A stretch of DNA of 64,000 nucleotides from Metabacillus sp. B2-18 (GTDB taxonomy: Bacteria > Bacillota > Bacilli > Bacillales > Bacillaceae). The notes under the pieces were generated by a model. It searched no databases. It was given only the letters and a program-made list of their open reading frames with translations, and had not been told where the DNA came from. The stretch is taken from NCBI RefSeq assembly GCF_021117275.1, contig NZ_CP088245.1:2455501-2519500 (forward strand). The letters run 5' to 3'. The position numbers and the translations under genes are program-made. This document shows positions 10,104 through 18,831 of this stretch, in pieces (the first letter of the stretch is position 1; each line of letters starts with the position of its first letter).

Positions 10104-11489
10104 CTAATTTCTAATTGAAATCCCTTTCCTTAATAAACCTTTAAGCTCCTCAATGCTTAAAACATTCTCACGTTTCCTGTGCAACATTCGATGACAGTTT
10201 GAACAAACAGGAACTAAGTCTTTTTCCGGGTCAATTTCAATCACCTCGTCTAATGTACTCAAAGGTTTAATATGATGAATTTCAATAAAATTTTTACCAT
10301 GCTCCCCATAAAATTGCTCAAAATTAAATTCACATACGACACAAGATGTTCCATGAATTTCGATGGCCCGAAGTCTATTTATCGCTTTTCTTTCATAGCG
10401 GTTACCAAAGTATTGTTTTACTTCTCCATCTTTATAGAATGAAGCATTTTGCGACCTTTCTGCTTGTAAATCTTGCTTGATAATATATGACAATCTCTTC
10501 ACGTTTAATTTATCAAAAACGGTCTTTAAACTCTGGCTTGGTTCCTTTTCCCATGAATCAGCCTTTAACCTATCTTCCTTATAATGAACCATGCTTATAT
10601 CTTCCAACCTCACTAGTGGATTTCTAGAAAATAAAAGCTCCATTCCTTTATGCTTCGTAGGAGTTAATAATTGTTTTGAAGTATCGTCTTTAACCGTTGC
10701 TTTATACACTATTTTGTGGTCCTCTAATAATATAACCTCATAAATAAATGGGCCCTTATCATAATGATCAAGGAACTTCTTCACTGTTATAATATAAAAT
10801 GGAGTCTCTTTTCCTTTCACATACGTTTTATTAGTTAGTTCACGATTGAACTTTTCTTGATCAAAGCCTACACTGCTAGAGTTACTACCCATAAGTTTTT
10901 CATTCCACAATTTGTTTAAGATTATCGCTTGTTCCTTACTTATTAAATAGTTTGTCTGATTAGACATTCGAAGGATTAATAAATTGTATAATGTAGAATG
11001 TTCTAATAATTCTTGTCGATTAATAAATACATCATCCAATAATCGATTTTCTATTTGTATCGGCACTCTTATTTTCATTTCTTGCCCATCTGTATTATTC
11101 CAATATGGGCTTGGATCGTCATTCATAACAGGTGTTCCAGTAACCGCTCCTTTTGCGATAATGCCTCCTGTTCCTCTTTGACCACCATCAGAACGCCATA
11201 TGTAAACTGTATCACCTATATTAATTACATTTTGAAAATGCTCTTGGTTTAGAGACCACATAATGCTTGTATTGTCTCTCAGATAGTCATTTATTCGAAA
11301 CTGTCTTGGATTTCCTTGAAAAATCCATGTATTATTCTGTACATCTCTTTTCGTCATTGGTAATTTATTACCTTGATTATGTTGATAATTGGACAAAAAT
11401 TCATCCCACTGATCAAATTCAAATACTTTTTCTAATTGTTCTTCAAAGAAACTCTCCCATTCAGATCCAGGTAAGTTTGCATACCCCAT
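10104..11489 (-). CDS. EVE-HNH endonuclease, C-terminal open segment
   Basis: 461 codons from the first ATG after the premature stop. The EVE domain spans about residues 50-200 and a middle domain about 225-310. The HNH/McrA-like nuclease lies at about 365-445, with CVVCEFNF, EIHHIKPL and LVPVCSNCHRMLH supplying the two Cys pairs and catalytic His. No Shine-Dalgarno sequence precedes the ATG, so this segment may not be translated on its own. It is followed 12 nt later by the 129-aa partner gene. Confidence 0.75.
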   Translation of the reverse strand: MGYANLPGSEWESFFEEQLEKVFEFDQWDEFLSNYQHNQGNKLPMTKRDVQNNTWIFQGNPRQFRINDYLRDNTSIMWSLNQEHFQNVINIGDTVYIWRSDGGQRGTGGIIAKGAVTGTPVMNDDPSPYWNNTDGQEMKIRVPIQIENRLLDDVFINRQELLEHSTLYNLLILRMSNQTNYLISKEQAIILNKLWNEKLMGSNSSSVGFDQEKFNRELTNKTYVKGKETPFYIITVKKFLDHYDKGPFIYEVILLEDHKIVYKATVKDDTSKQLLTPTKHKGMELLFSRNPLVRLEDISMVHYKEDRLKADSWEKEPSQSLKTVFDKLNVKRLSYIIKQDLQAERSQNASFYKDGEVKQYFGNRYERKAINRLRAIEIHGTSCVVCEFNFEQFYGEHGKNFIEIHHIKPLSTLDEVIEIDPEKDLVPVCSNCHRMLHRKRENVLSIEELKGLLRKGISIRN

Positions 11490-11528
11490 TTTAGTAGCAA
11501 CCCAAGTAAAGAAACCTTCCCCTGGTCT

Positions 11529-11777
11529 TTAAGTATCATGATTAACAACAAGAACAGATAAGGGTGGAAAACCATTTTTAATACACCTCAATGAAATTTC
11601 CCCTAATGGTTCATTAAGTTTAATAGGAGAAATAGCACCGCGTAACTCTTTGCTAATTTTACCGTACTCAATTAGACTATTTTTCTTAGCACAATCTACT
11701 AAAATTTCCTTTATTCTAAATAATAGTTTTTCGTTCAAATCACCCACACCCTTAATTCGTTTTTGACTTAATTCCAA
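11529..11777 (-). CDS. N-terminal 82-codon fragment of the broken EVE-HNH gene
   Basis: The reading frame ends in IKNGFPPLSVLVVNHDT and a TAA. The downstream segment resumes in the same frame, so this is the 5' part of the endonuclease gene rather than an independent small protein. The first residues (MELSQKRIKG) are preceded by no strong ribosome-binding site. The true start could be ATG 11777 or slightly downstream. Confidence 0.6.
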   Translation of the reverse strand: MELSQKRIKGVGDLNEKLLFRIKEILVDCAKKNSLIEYGKISKELRGAISPIKLNEPLGEISLRCIKNGFPPLSVLVVNHDT

Positions 11778-12229
11778 CAGCCCTAAATAAATGTTTCCAC
11801 TCTAAAAAGGCATAAACGTATCTATTTCCATTTAATTTCCTTTAAGTCTATTCAGTGTATTTAGATTTCGTCCTTTATTTATAGCCTTGATTAATTTTCC
11901 ATATTATTAAGAATTAAAGTTTCTATTAAATTAACTCCATCCATATTTTCCTATATTTTAATATTACCGCAATTTAGATAATTTTTACTACCTTTAAATT
12001 ACATCGCACTAGTTAATTGGTCTGGTCTTAAGACTTTTATCTCTTGATAGAACCCCTCCCTCAATTTGGCTAATAACCTTTCGTCTATTAATCTCAATTT
12101 ATACAGGTTGAATTACTTTATTGGCCAATAAGTATTCTTATTAACATTACTCCAGCCTGTAATGCATTAAACTGTGAATTCACTTTTTTCTAGAGGAGTA
12201 AAAATTTAATAGAGAAAAGAGGAATAGCA
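11778..12229. other. Divergent intergenic region before the homing endonuclease
   Basis: About 450 A/T-rich bases between the broken EVE-HNH gene (minus) and the LAGLIDADG gene (plus). I see no convincing reading frame or stable hairpin. It must hold promoters for both directions. A possible ribosome-binding site (AAAAGAGGAATAGCA) lies just before 12230. Confidence 0.35.
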
Positions 12230-13231
12230 ATGCCATTAACTACAGAGCAACTAGATGAAATAAGAGCTAAATCGTTTTTAAACCATATTGATAAGCTTTG
12301 GATCAAAGAAAACTACAATGTTTCTGTCAGAACTGCCGACCGAATAATAAAACGTCTCGGACTAACACATGCAAAAGAAAGGACGATCAATGTGCTTAAA
12401 GGGTATATTTCTGGTGAGCCTACTCGTAACTTGGCTCAGAATTATAATATGAGTGCCCAAAACGTTAGACAGCTTTTGCGGGTGCGTGGAATTAAACGAA
12501 GAAATACGAGTAATATGTACCGTGCCAATTTTAATTACTTCTCTGAGATAGATACAGAAGAAAAGGCGTACCTACTTGGTTTCGTTGTCGCCGATGGTTG
12601 CCTTACTAAGAAAGGGACTTTAACGATTACACTTGCCAAAAAAGACAAAGATATAATTTTAAAATTTAAGGAAGCTATGGAGGCAGAGCATCCAATTCGT
12701 GAACATATTGCCAAAACACATCACGGAGATTTCGAGGTGGTTTCTCTAGATATTACTTCTCCTAAATTAGCACTAGATTTAATGAAATTTGGTGTTGTTC
12801 CTAGAAAAACTCATAAAATTATATTTCCGGAAAATCTAGATAGAAAGTTTTATAGAGATTTTATCAGGGGCTACGTTGACGGAGACGGGACCTTCTGCCT
12901 TGCTAGGAATGACCAATATGCGATGGATATCGAAGGCACACAAGAATTTCTAGAAAGCATTCGTAAAATACTACAATCCGAATTAGCTGTACCGGCAAGT
13001 GCGAAACTTTATGCACAAAACAAAAGCAACAACATTAGAAGACTCCAATTAAGAGGAAAAAAACAAGTTATGACGGTATTAAATTGGCTATATGAAGATT
13101 CAAAGATCCATTCAGATAGAAAATATACTAAAGAAGCACAGGGACGGTTCTTGAGCTTCCTTCGCTTAGTGAAACGAAAGAAGCAAGAGATCCGTCCCCC
13201 TTGCTCCAATCACCATACGGTCCTAAATTAA
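12230..13231 (+). CDS. Free-standing LAGLIDADG homing endonuclease
   Basis: 333 aa. Residues about 10-90 look like two helix-turn-helix units (LWIKENYNVSVRTADRIIKR and NLAQNYNMSAQNVRQLL). They are followed by two LAGLIDADG helices: AYLLGFVVADG (about 113-123) and DFIRGYVDGDG (about 210-220). Each supplies one catalytic Asp, so this is a monomeric double-motif enzyme. It lies outside any intron or intein. Such enzymes cut a long specific site and spread by repair. The last ~27 codons run into a GGGACGG-type palindromic repeat, so the native C-terminus has probably been replaced. It stands alone on the plus strand beside a minus-strand defence cluster. Confidence 0.85.
   Translation: MPLTTEQLDEIRAKSFLNHIDKLWIKENYNVSVRTADRIIKRLGLTHAKERTINVLKGYISGEPTRNLAQNYNMSAQNVRQLLRVRGIKRRNTSNMYRANFNYFSEIDTEEKAYLLGFVVADGCLTKKGTLTITLAKKDKDIILKFKEAMEAEHPIREHIAKTHHGDFEVVSLDITSPKLALDLMKFGVVPRKTHKIIFPENLDRKFYRDFIRGYVDGDGTFCLARNDQYAMDIEGTQEFLESIRKILQSELAVPASAKLYAQNKSNNIRRLQLRGKKQVMTVLNWLYEDSKIHSDRKYTKEAQGRFLSFLRLVKRKKQEIRPPCSNHHTVLN
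13139..13201. repeat. GGGACGG palindromic repeat, copy R1
   Basis: Long imperfect inverted repeat: GGGACGGTTCTTG...CTTCCTTCG / CGAAAGAAG...CAAGAGATCCGTCCC. It matches further members at 19013, 24745 (half), 39884 and 51952. Here it lies inside the 3' end of the homing endonuclease reading frame. Confidence 0.75.
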
Positions 13232-13305
13232 CTTGTTCCTTTTATATTTATGGTTCGATAACTCAGCTTGTTGTACTGGTAAACCTTAGACGGAGAACAA
13301 TATAT

Positions 13306-13896
13306 CTACATAATCTCCGCCTTAATATCAGTAATTTGATAGCCACATAATGGCGTCATATCCTGAGGACAAGCTGATATCCCAATAATTAAATCAGTTA
13401 AAGATTTAAAAACAACATAATCCCCCGCCTTTGATTCGGGTTCTGTAAAATTGGCAAATGTTCCATCTGCATTCAGAGGGGAATTTTGAAATAAATTAAG
13501 TGGGTCTGGTATGAAACCATAGTCTAAGTTATATTCCTCTAGGGCTTGAGCAAAATTGTCACGGCAGTTTCGGTGATTTTCTACGCCAAAATCTAGTTTA
13601 TACCGCATTGGATCACAGCATGGATACAGCGTATCGTGAACACCAACCGTATCTTCAAGAATTTCTAACAGGGGATGGCGATAATTGCTGTATAACTGGT
13701 CCCCTTTCATCACGGTCAATCGACTGTTCATTGTACGCGTATGGGCCGTTGATAAATATTCATCTTTTTTATGAAAGGAAATGGCAATAAAATCAGCAAC
13801 CTGTTTCCCCTCAACATCAGTCACTTTTAATAATTCACCCGATTTCAGCAGAAAACTCCGGGCTTCTCCTCCAGGTATATGAATGATATTTGGCAA
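13306..13896 (-). CDS. DUF1989 / urea carboxylase-associated family protein
   Basis: 196 aa, TTG start at 13896 spaced 7-8 nt from AAAGGAGG. The sequence IIHIPGGEARSFLLKSGELL, TRTMNSRLTVMKGDQLYSNY and PCCDPMRY is typical of the DUF1989 family. That family is often encoded next to urea carboxylase or guanidine-degradation genes; its biochemistry is not settled. The gene starts 14 nt after the stop of the ureohydrolase gene and is the last gene of the ABC-transporter operon. This suggests a role in handling urea or another product of guanidino-compound hydrolysis. Confidence 0.8.
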   Translation of the reverse strand: MPNIIHIPGGEARSFLLKSGELLKVTDVEGKQVADFIAISFHKKDEYLSTAHTRTMNSRLTVMKGDQLYSNYRHPLLEILEDTVGVHDTLYPCCDPMRYKLDFGVENHRNCRDNFAQALEEYNLDYGFIPDPLNLFQNSPLNADGTFANFTEPESKAGDYVVFKSLTDLIIGISACPQDMTPLCGYQITDIKAEIM

Positions 13897-13910
13897 ACTG
13901 TATCCCTCCT

Positions 13911-14912
13911 TTAACCTTTTACACCTTCACCTACACCTGCAACTTCTGCAATTTGTTCTCGTTTTTTTGTAATAAAGCCCATGAAATCAAGGATTAGTCT
14001 GGAGGCAGTTTGACCTGTCATACCAGTTGGGTCATATTGAGGAGCAACTTCAACGAAATCAAAGGCAACGACATCACCGTGATTGGCTATGGCTTCTAGC
14101 AAATCATTTGCTTCATCATAAGAGAATCCCCCTGGAGATGGAGTACCTGTTCCCGGTGCGATAGAAGGATCAAGACCATCGACGTCAAATGTTACGAAAT
14201 AACGTGCTCCTTTTGGTATGTGTTTTAAAACCCCGTCGATACCAATTTTCCGAGTTTGTTTTGGACTTAGGATCACGCTGCCGTAATCTCTCGCAGCATC
14301 GAAATCACCTTTCATGCTGCTGCCAATTCCACGAATCCCAACCTGAGCCATTTCGTTAAAATGATCCATTTCTGCTATACGGCGCATCGGGCTTCCATGA
14401 CCAAATCTCTGGCCGGATCTCTCATCAGCCCAGTCAAGATGAGCGTCAATTTGAATGGCAACTAAAGGTCCAAGTGTATCCAATGCTTGTGCAACTGGAA
14501 TCGTAATTGAATGATCTCCACCTAACACAACTGGCATGGCTCCTTTGGATATAATTTTACGAACAGCATCCTCAATATTTTCAAAGCTTTGCTGTAGATC
14601 TCCGTGAACCATATCGACATCGCCACAGTCAACAATTTTTAGTGGGGGAGCAAGAAACATCGTGTCACGCTCTGGATCATATGAGCCATTTAAGCCGAAG
14701 CTATATAATGTAGAACCATCGCGAATACTGCGTGGACCAAATCGTGTTCCGGAACGCCATTGTGTTCCCATGTCATATGGTACTCCTATGATGGCAATGT
14801 CAGCATCTAACTCATCTAAATTAGTACATATAGGATATTTCCCAAAGCTACAGATTCCTGTGAATGGTAAATTTAATGTTTGCTTTTCAAAAGATTGTTT
14901 TGGTTTATACAT
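13911..14912 (-). CDS. Agmatinase-family ureohydrolase (guanidino-compound hydrolase)
   Basis: 333 aa, start after GGGAGGAATTAGAG. All binuclear metal ligands of the arginase/agmatinase fold are visible: GGDHS (His134), DAHLD (156-160) and DVDGLD (243-248). The enzyme should hydrolyse a guanidino group to urea plus an amine. The substrate (agmatine, guanidinobutyrate, guanidinopropionate or guanidine) cannot be read from the sequence. Its operon partners are a polar amino-acid ABC importer and a DUF1989 protein rather than spermidine synthase. This favours catabolism of an imported guanidino compound over polyamine synthesis. Confidence 0.85.
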   Translation of the reverse strand: MYKPKQSFEKQTLNLPFTGICSFGKYPICTNLDELDADIAIIGVPYDMGTQWRSGTRFGPRSIRDGSTLYSFGLNGSYDPERDTMFLAPPLKIVDCGDVDMVHGDLQQSFENIEDAVRKIISKGAMPVVLGGDHSITIPVAQALDTLGPLVAIQIDAHLDWADERSGQRFGHGSPMRRIAEMDHFNEMAQVGIRGIGSSMKGDFDAARDYGSVILSPKQTRKIGIDGVLKHIPKGARYFVTFDVDGLDPSIAPGTGTPSPGGFSYDEANDLLEAIANHGDVVAFDFVEVAPQYDPTGMTGQTASRLILDFMGFITKKREQIAEVAGVGEGVKG

Positions 14913-14939
14913 CTCTAATTCCTCCCTAATTTTTAAAAA

Positions 14940-15704
14940 TTACTTTAGAACAGTATTTAAAAATTGACGTAGCCGCTTACTCTTTGGTGTCGTAAAAATT
15001 TCAGCAGGCGGTCCTTCCTCTACGACGATTCCTTGGTCCATAAAAATAATTTGGTCAGCGACTTCACGTGCAAAGCCCATTTCATGTGTGACGACGACCA
15101 TTGTCATTCCCTCAGACGCGAGGTCCTTCATGACTTTTAACACCTCATTTACAAGCTCGGGATCAAGTGCTGACGTTGGTTCATCAAATAGCATTATTTT
15201 CGGATCCATTGTTAAGGCTCTCGCAATCGCAACACGCTGCTGCTGGCCACCGGATAAACTAGACGGATAGGCATCCTTTTTTTCGGTTAAGCCCACTTTC
15301 GACAACAATTCTAATGCTTTAGAAGTAGCTAGTTTTTTCTCCAACTTTTGAACAAGTAAAGGTGCTTCGATAAGGTTGTTGAGTACAGTTTTATGTGGCC
15401 AAAGATTGTATTGCTGAAAGACCATTCCCAGACTAGAGCGCATACGGCGTAGATGTGCCTCATTCTTTTTGTTCTGTGGGAATAGTACCTCATTATCAAT
15501 CGTTATGGTTCCACCGGAAGGAGTTTCGAGCAGGTTCAGACATCGTAATAATGTACTTTTTCCTGAGCCACTTGGACCAATGATACAAACGACTTCCCCA
15601 TTCTTAATCTTTAGATCAATACCAGTTAAGATTTCATTCTCGTCAAAGGATTTTTGCAAGCCTTCCACCTGAATTACTTCTGTTTTGACAGCTATTTGGG
15701 TCAT
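14940..15704 (-). CDS. Polar amino-acid ABC transporter, ATP-binding subunit
   Basis: 254 aa, GlnQ/HisP class. Walker [10 protein letters not shown] is near residue 42. The signature [13 protein letters not shown] and Walker [14 protein letters not shown] follow, with the switch His in [10 protein letters not shown]. It is the ATPase for the two permeases encoded immediately upstream in the operon; the start has a strong AAGGAGGAGGGG site 15 nt after the permease stop. It drives uptake across the cytoplasmic membrane. The cargo is unknown, but the co-encoded ureohydrolase suggests a guanidino amino acid or amine. Confidence 0.9.
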   Translation of the reverse strand: MTQIAVKTEVIQVEGLQKSFDENEILTGIDLKIKNGEVVCIIGPSGSGKSTLLRCLNLLETPSGGTITIDNEVLFPQNKKNEAHLRRMRSSLGMVFQQYNLWPHKTVLNNLIEAPLLVQKLEKKLATSKALELLSKVGLTEKKDAYPSSLSGGQQQRVAIARALTMDPKIMLFDEPTSALDPELVNEVLKVMKDLASEGMTMVVVTHEMGFAREVADQIIFMDQGIVVEEGPPAEIFTTPKSKRLRQFLNTVLK

Positions 15705-15719
15705 TTTACCCCTCCTCCT

Positions 15720-16430
15720 TTAAAACTCTTGTTTTTTAAAAAATATGAATCTCTTTGGAGGAGATTCTTTTTTTCTTAAGTGGCTTGTTGCGGAAACTTC
15801 CAATCTACCAAACAGGAATGATAGTGAGCTGACAAACGCCCAGTATAATATCGCAACCATCGTATAAACTTCGACGTAATTATAGGTTTCGCTTATCGCC
15901 CTTTGGCCAACAAAGGTTAACTCTGTCACTGTGATGACAGACAATATCGCGGATTCTTTTACTATTGTAATTATCTGGTTTGCTAATGGTGCAATAATAA
16001 GACCAAGCATTTGGGGGATCACAATTCGAAATAAAATCGCAGTTTCGCTAATTCCCAATGCTTGGGCTGCTTCAATCTGCCCTTTTGGAATCGATAGAAT
16101 ACCAGATCGATAGATTTCTGCAAAATACGCTCCACCGTATAGACTGAGGCCAATAATTCCAGCGGCCATCGCACTCAGTTCAAGGCCAAACACTGGACCA
16201 ACATAATAGAGAAGAAAGACTTGGATTAAAAAGGGAGTTCCACGGAAAAATTCAATATACATATTGGCGATGATCGAACACCAGCCTGGGAACTTCATTT
16301 TAATCCAACATGTAATAGCACCTATTATGAGTCCAAGAACAAGACCAATGAAACAAATAAACATTGTATTCAAAAGGCCTTCAAACAATACCCCGCCATA
16401 TCGGGTGAACATACTAAAATCAAATGACAT
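15720..16430 (-). CDS. Polar amino-acid ABC transporter permease 1
   Basis: 236 aa, HisM/GlnP family with about five membrane segments. The EAA loop lies at about residues 125-150 (EAAQALGISETAILFRIVIPQ). Start ATG follows AAAGGAGGTGCTCGA, 14 nt after the other permease. A Lys/Arg-rich tail follows the last membrane segment. It pairs with the next permease to form the heterodimeric channel. Confidence 0.88.
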   Translation of the reverse strand: MSFDFSMFTRYGGVLFEGLLNTMFICFIGLVLGLIIGAITCWIKMKFPGWCSIIANMYIEFFRGTPFLIQVFLLYYVGPVFGLELSAMAAGIIGLSLYGGAYFAEIYRSGILSIPKGQIEAAQALGISETAILFRIVIPQMLGLIIAPLANQIITIVKESAILSVITVTELTFVGQRAISETYNYVEVYTMVAILYWAFVSSLSFLFGRLEVSATSHLRKKESPPKRFIFFKKQEF

Positions 16431-16444
16431 TCGAGCACCTCCTT

Positions 16445-17101
16445 TTAACGGTAAATGGCCGTTTTGCGCTCTAATAATTTAGATCCCTGTGAAATGGTTA
16501 GATTCATAAGAAGATAGAGGAGCGCGACTGCTAAATAAATTTCAGCTGGGCTATAGGTTGTACTGACAATTTGCTGTCCAACCCGAGTCAAGTCAACAAC
16601 AGCAATGACTGAAACAAGTGATGAATTTTTCAATAATGTAATCAACTCGTTTGTAATAGATGGCAAGATCTTCACAAACACTTGTGGAATGATGATGCGC
16701 GTCATTGATTGTAACTTTGAAATCCCTAGTGCTGTCGCAGCTTCATTTTGTCCTTTTGGTATTGACTCAATTCCAGCACGAATAATTTCTGCTTGGAAGG
16801 CCGCCGTATTAAGAGACATTGCAAGCACTCCACTCGCAAACGCTGGAATCTCAAAACCAAAACTCGAAAAGCTATAATAGACAATTAAAATCTGAATGAT
16901 AAAAGGAATACCACGAATAAGATTAATAAACACACGCGTCGGGATCACAAGGATTTTCTTGCGGCTTAAAAGGAAGATTGCTAGAATTAAGCCGCATAGT
17001 GTTCCAAAGACAATTCCTAATACAGACATTTGTAGGGTAACCCATGCACCTTTTAACAAAACAGGCAAACTACTGATCAATAAATCAAACTTAAAATCCA
17101 T
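16445..17101 (-). CDS. Polar amino-acid ABC transporter permease 2
   Basis: 218 aa, same family as its neighbour. The EAA loop is NEAATALGISKLQSMTRIIIP (about 135-155). Start after AGGAGAGGGTAGCG. It lies 19 nt downstream of the binding-protein gene and 14 nt upstream of the second permease. Both permeases carry the conserved RGIPFIIQ / RGTPFLIQ stretch of the family. Confidence 0.88.
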   Translation of the reverse strand: MDFKFDLLISSLPVLLKGAWVTLQMSVLGIVFGTLCGLILAIFLLSRKKILVIPTRVFINLIRGIPFIIQILIVYYSFSSFGFEIPAFASGVLAMSLNTAAFQAEIIRAGIESIPKGQNEAATALGISKLQSMTRIIIPQVFVKILPSITNELITLLKNSSLVSVIAVVDLTRVGQQIVSTTYSPAEIYLAVALLYLLMNLTISQGSKLLERKTAIYR

Positions 17102-17120
17102 CGCTACCCTCTCCTATCCC

Positions 17121-17996
17121 TTATTTTGGCAGGTAGCCGGAATCTGGTGTGTCCATCGTAAAGCCGAACCATTCCTCCTGCATTTTTGCTAATTCTCCTA
17201 AATTACGAAGTTCTAAAATCTGTTTGTTTAAATAGTCAAGCAAGTCTTGATCACCTTTGCGAACCGCCCACGAGATCCAAACTGGGTCACCAAATGTATC
17301 AACAATTTCAAACGTATCTGGATTTTGTTTTAATATTCCTGATAGGTTGGCTTTTGTATTAATAACAGCATCTATTCGTCCTGTTGCTAACTCTTGATAC
17401 GCTTCTGGAAAGCCTACGTATTCTTTAATTTCCTTAACTCCTCCTCCGTTTGCCGTTAACTCTTCATTATACTTTTCCAGAGATTGTAATTGCCCAGAGC
17501 CAAGCTGTGTCCCTACGACTTTTCCAGCAATATCTTCAGGATTTTTGATAGAGGAATCGTCTTTTCGTTTCAGGACAGCCATCGTTCCATCGGCAATTGG
17601 TATTGTAAAGTCATACTTTTCTGCACGTTCAGGCGTAATCGTTACAGATGTTGCAACAAAATCAAATTTCTTCGCGTCAAGCCCTGGTAAAATTCCTTGC
17701 CATGGAAGATCCAGTTGCTCTAACTCGACATCAAGGTCTTCAACGACGACATCTAAAATATCTTTTCCATAGCCAACGATTTTGCCATCCTTAACAAATT
17801 CAAACGGTTCAAACGCTGCTTCCGTCCCAACTGTTAACTTCCCACTGCTTTTGATTTGTTCAAACGTCGTACCTGTTCCATCACTCTCAGCAGGTGCTTC
17901 ACTAATAGTTGACCCACTTTCAGATGAACCACAAGCACTTAATAATAAAGTACTGAGAACTCCTATCGTTCCAACGCGGATTAATTTTTTAAACAT
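17121..17996 (-). CDS. Polar amino-acid ABC transporter substrate-binding lipoprotein
   Basis: 291 aa, first gene of the transport operon. Lipoprotein signal peptide with lipobox LLSACGSS (Cys about 22), then a Ser-rich linker and a type II periplasmic-binding fold (KLTVGTEAAFEPFEF; LDVELEQLDLPWQGILPGLD; GSGQLQSLEKY). The ligand pocket cannot be assigned by eye. The upstream region carries three copies of a TCATCTGATGA-type operator. A hairpin (AAAGCGT / ACGCTTT) at about 18043-18063 lies in the presumed leader. Confidence 0.9.
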   Translation of the reverse strand: MFKKLIRVGTIGVLSTLLLSACGSSESGSTISEAPAESDGTGTTFEQIKSSGKLTVGTEAAFEPFEFVKDGKIVGYGKDILDVVVEDLDVELEQLDLPWQGILPGLDAKKFDFVATSVTITPERAEKYDFTIPIADGTMAVLKRKDDSSIKNPEDIAGKVVGTQLGSGQLQSLEKYNEELTANGGGVKEIKEYVGFPEAYQELATGRIDAVINTKANLSGILKQNPDTFEIVDTFGDPVWISWAVRKGDQDLLDYLNKQILELRNLGELAKMQEEWFGFTMDTPDSGYLPK

Positions 17997-18081
17997 TTAT
18001 ACCCCTCCTATTATTATAAAATTACGATTATTCTGACTTTTTAAAGCGTACCTTACACGCTTTTTATAAAAATAATTCATA

Positions 18082-18155
18082 TCATCTGATGAATTAACTA
18101 AAAATTTATCTTATCATCTGATGTTTTTGAGTTGAAAAATCCAGACATCTGATCT
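18082..18155. promoter_or_regulatory. Three repeated GntR-type operator sites
   Basis: The palindrome TCATCTGATGA occurs at 18082-18092. Near copies lie at 18114-18124 (TCATCTGATGT) and 18145-18155 (ACATCTGATCT), 31-32 bp apart, about three helical turns. They lie between the end of the FCD-type regulator gene and the start of the binding-protein operon. FadR/FCD regulators bind short palindromes of this kind, so autogenous or operon control by that protein is the natural inference. Confidence 0.7.
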
Positions 18156-18162
18156 TTTTATA

Positions 18163-18831
18163 TTAAGGCGTGTTTCTTAGTTTAATATTGACCTCTGCCC
18201 ACATTTTCGCTTCTTCCGGATTTTGTTTGATAATCGCTTGATAAAGATTTTTATGAACATCATTATTTTCTTTGTAATAATCCTTTTCATCTTGGATCAA
18301 CACATCAAGCATTTGATTAAATAGCTGATGAATAGACGTATACATGTCAATTAGCACCGAATTATGACTTGCTTCACAAATCGCATAATGAAAATCTAAA
18401 TCCGATTGAAGATATTTGGGTATATTGCCTTCGGTTAAATACTGATTCCGTTTTTCCAAGTGACGAGAAATTTTTTCTAGATCTTCTTCTGTTCTTCGCT
18501 GGGCTGCTAAGCCGGAAATTTGAATATCTAGAATTTGTATCACTTCATTCATTTCTTGCCCATCTGCTTTTAATAGTTTCGCCTCAAAGGGATCGCCGGT
18601 TAACTGATATGAGCGGATATACGTACCATCTCCTTGCCGGACCTCTACTAATCCCATATAGACGAGCGTCTTAATTGCCTCTCGAATCGTCGATCTTCCA
18701 ACATCTAACAATTTCATCAACTCAGTTTCCGATGGTAGCTTATCACCTAGACTGTATGTTTCAGATTGAATCATATTTTGTAATTGTACGAGAACTTGAT
18801 CCACCAGATTTTGTTTACTGACTTTGTTCAT
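18163..18831 (-). CDS. GntR-family transcriptional regulator, FadR/FCD subfamily
   Basis: 222 aa. The N-terminal winged helix (LGDKLPSETELMKLLDVGRSTIREAIKTLVYMGL) is followed by an all-helical FCD ligand-binding domain, with the metal-binding Asp/His pattern DLDFHYAICEASHN near residues 140-155. Start ATG at 18831 lies 13 nt after GGAGGTGATTG. It is directly upstream of the ABC/ureohydrolase operon, on the same strand, with three operator-like palindromes in the gap. It probably senses the transported compound or a breakdown product. Confidence 0.9.
   Translation of the reverse strand: MNKVSKQNLVDQVLVQLQNMIQSETYSLGDKLPSETELMKLLDVGRSTIREAIKTLVYMGLVEVRQGDGTYIRSYQLTGDPFEAKLLKADGQEMNEVIQILDIQISGLAAQRRTEEDLEKISRHLEKRNQYLTEGNIPKYLQSDLDFHYAICEASHNSVLIDMYTSIHQLFNQMLDVLIQDEKDYYKENNDVHKNLYQAIIKQNPEEAKMWAEVNIKLRNTP

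Larger units (their letters stand above)
10104..11777 (-). pseudogene. EVE-HNH modification-dependent endonuclease gene broken by one in-frame TAA
   Basis: Two open segments (11777-11529 and 11489-10104) are in the same frame. Only TAA at 11531-11529 and 13 sense codons separate them. The 13 codons read RPGEGFFTWVATK, which continues both sides naturally (...LSVLVVNHDT-stop-RPGEGFF...). The undamaged protein would be about 557 residues. Order: N-terminal helical/DNA-binding-like region, EVE domain (TWIFQGNPRQFRIND, then IGDTVYIWRSDG), middle domain, C-terminal HNH nuclease. EVE domains bind modified cytosines, and EVE-HNH proteins act as type IV restriction enzymes. A nonsense mutation is the simplest reading; readthrough or a sequencing error are alternatives. 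Confidence 0.75.

Noticed and set aside
18043..18066. Hairpin in the leader of the ABC/ureohydrolase operon as a guanidine riboswitch
   Set aside because: A single 7-bp stem without the conserved multi-stem architecture of guanidine riboswitches; too small for any class I know.
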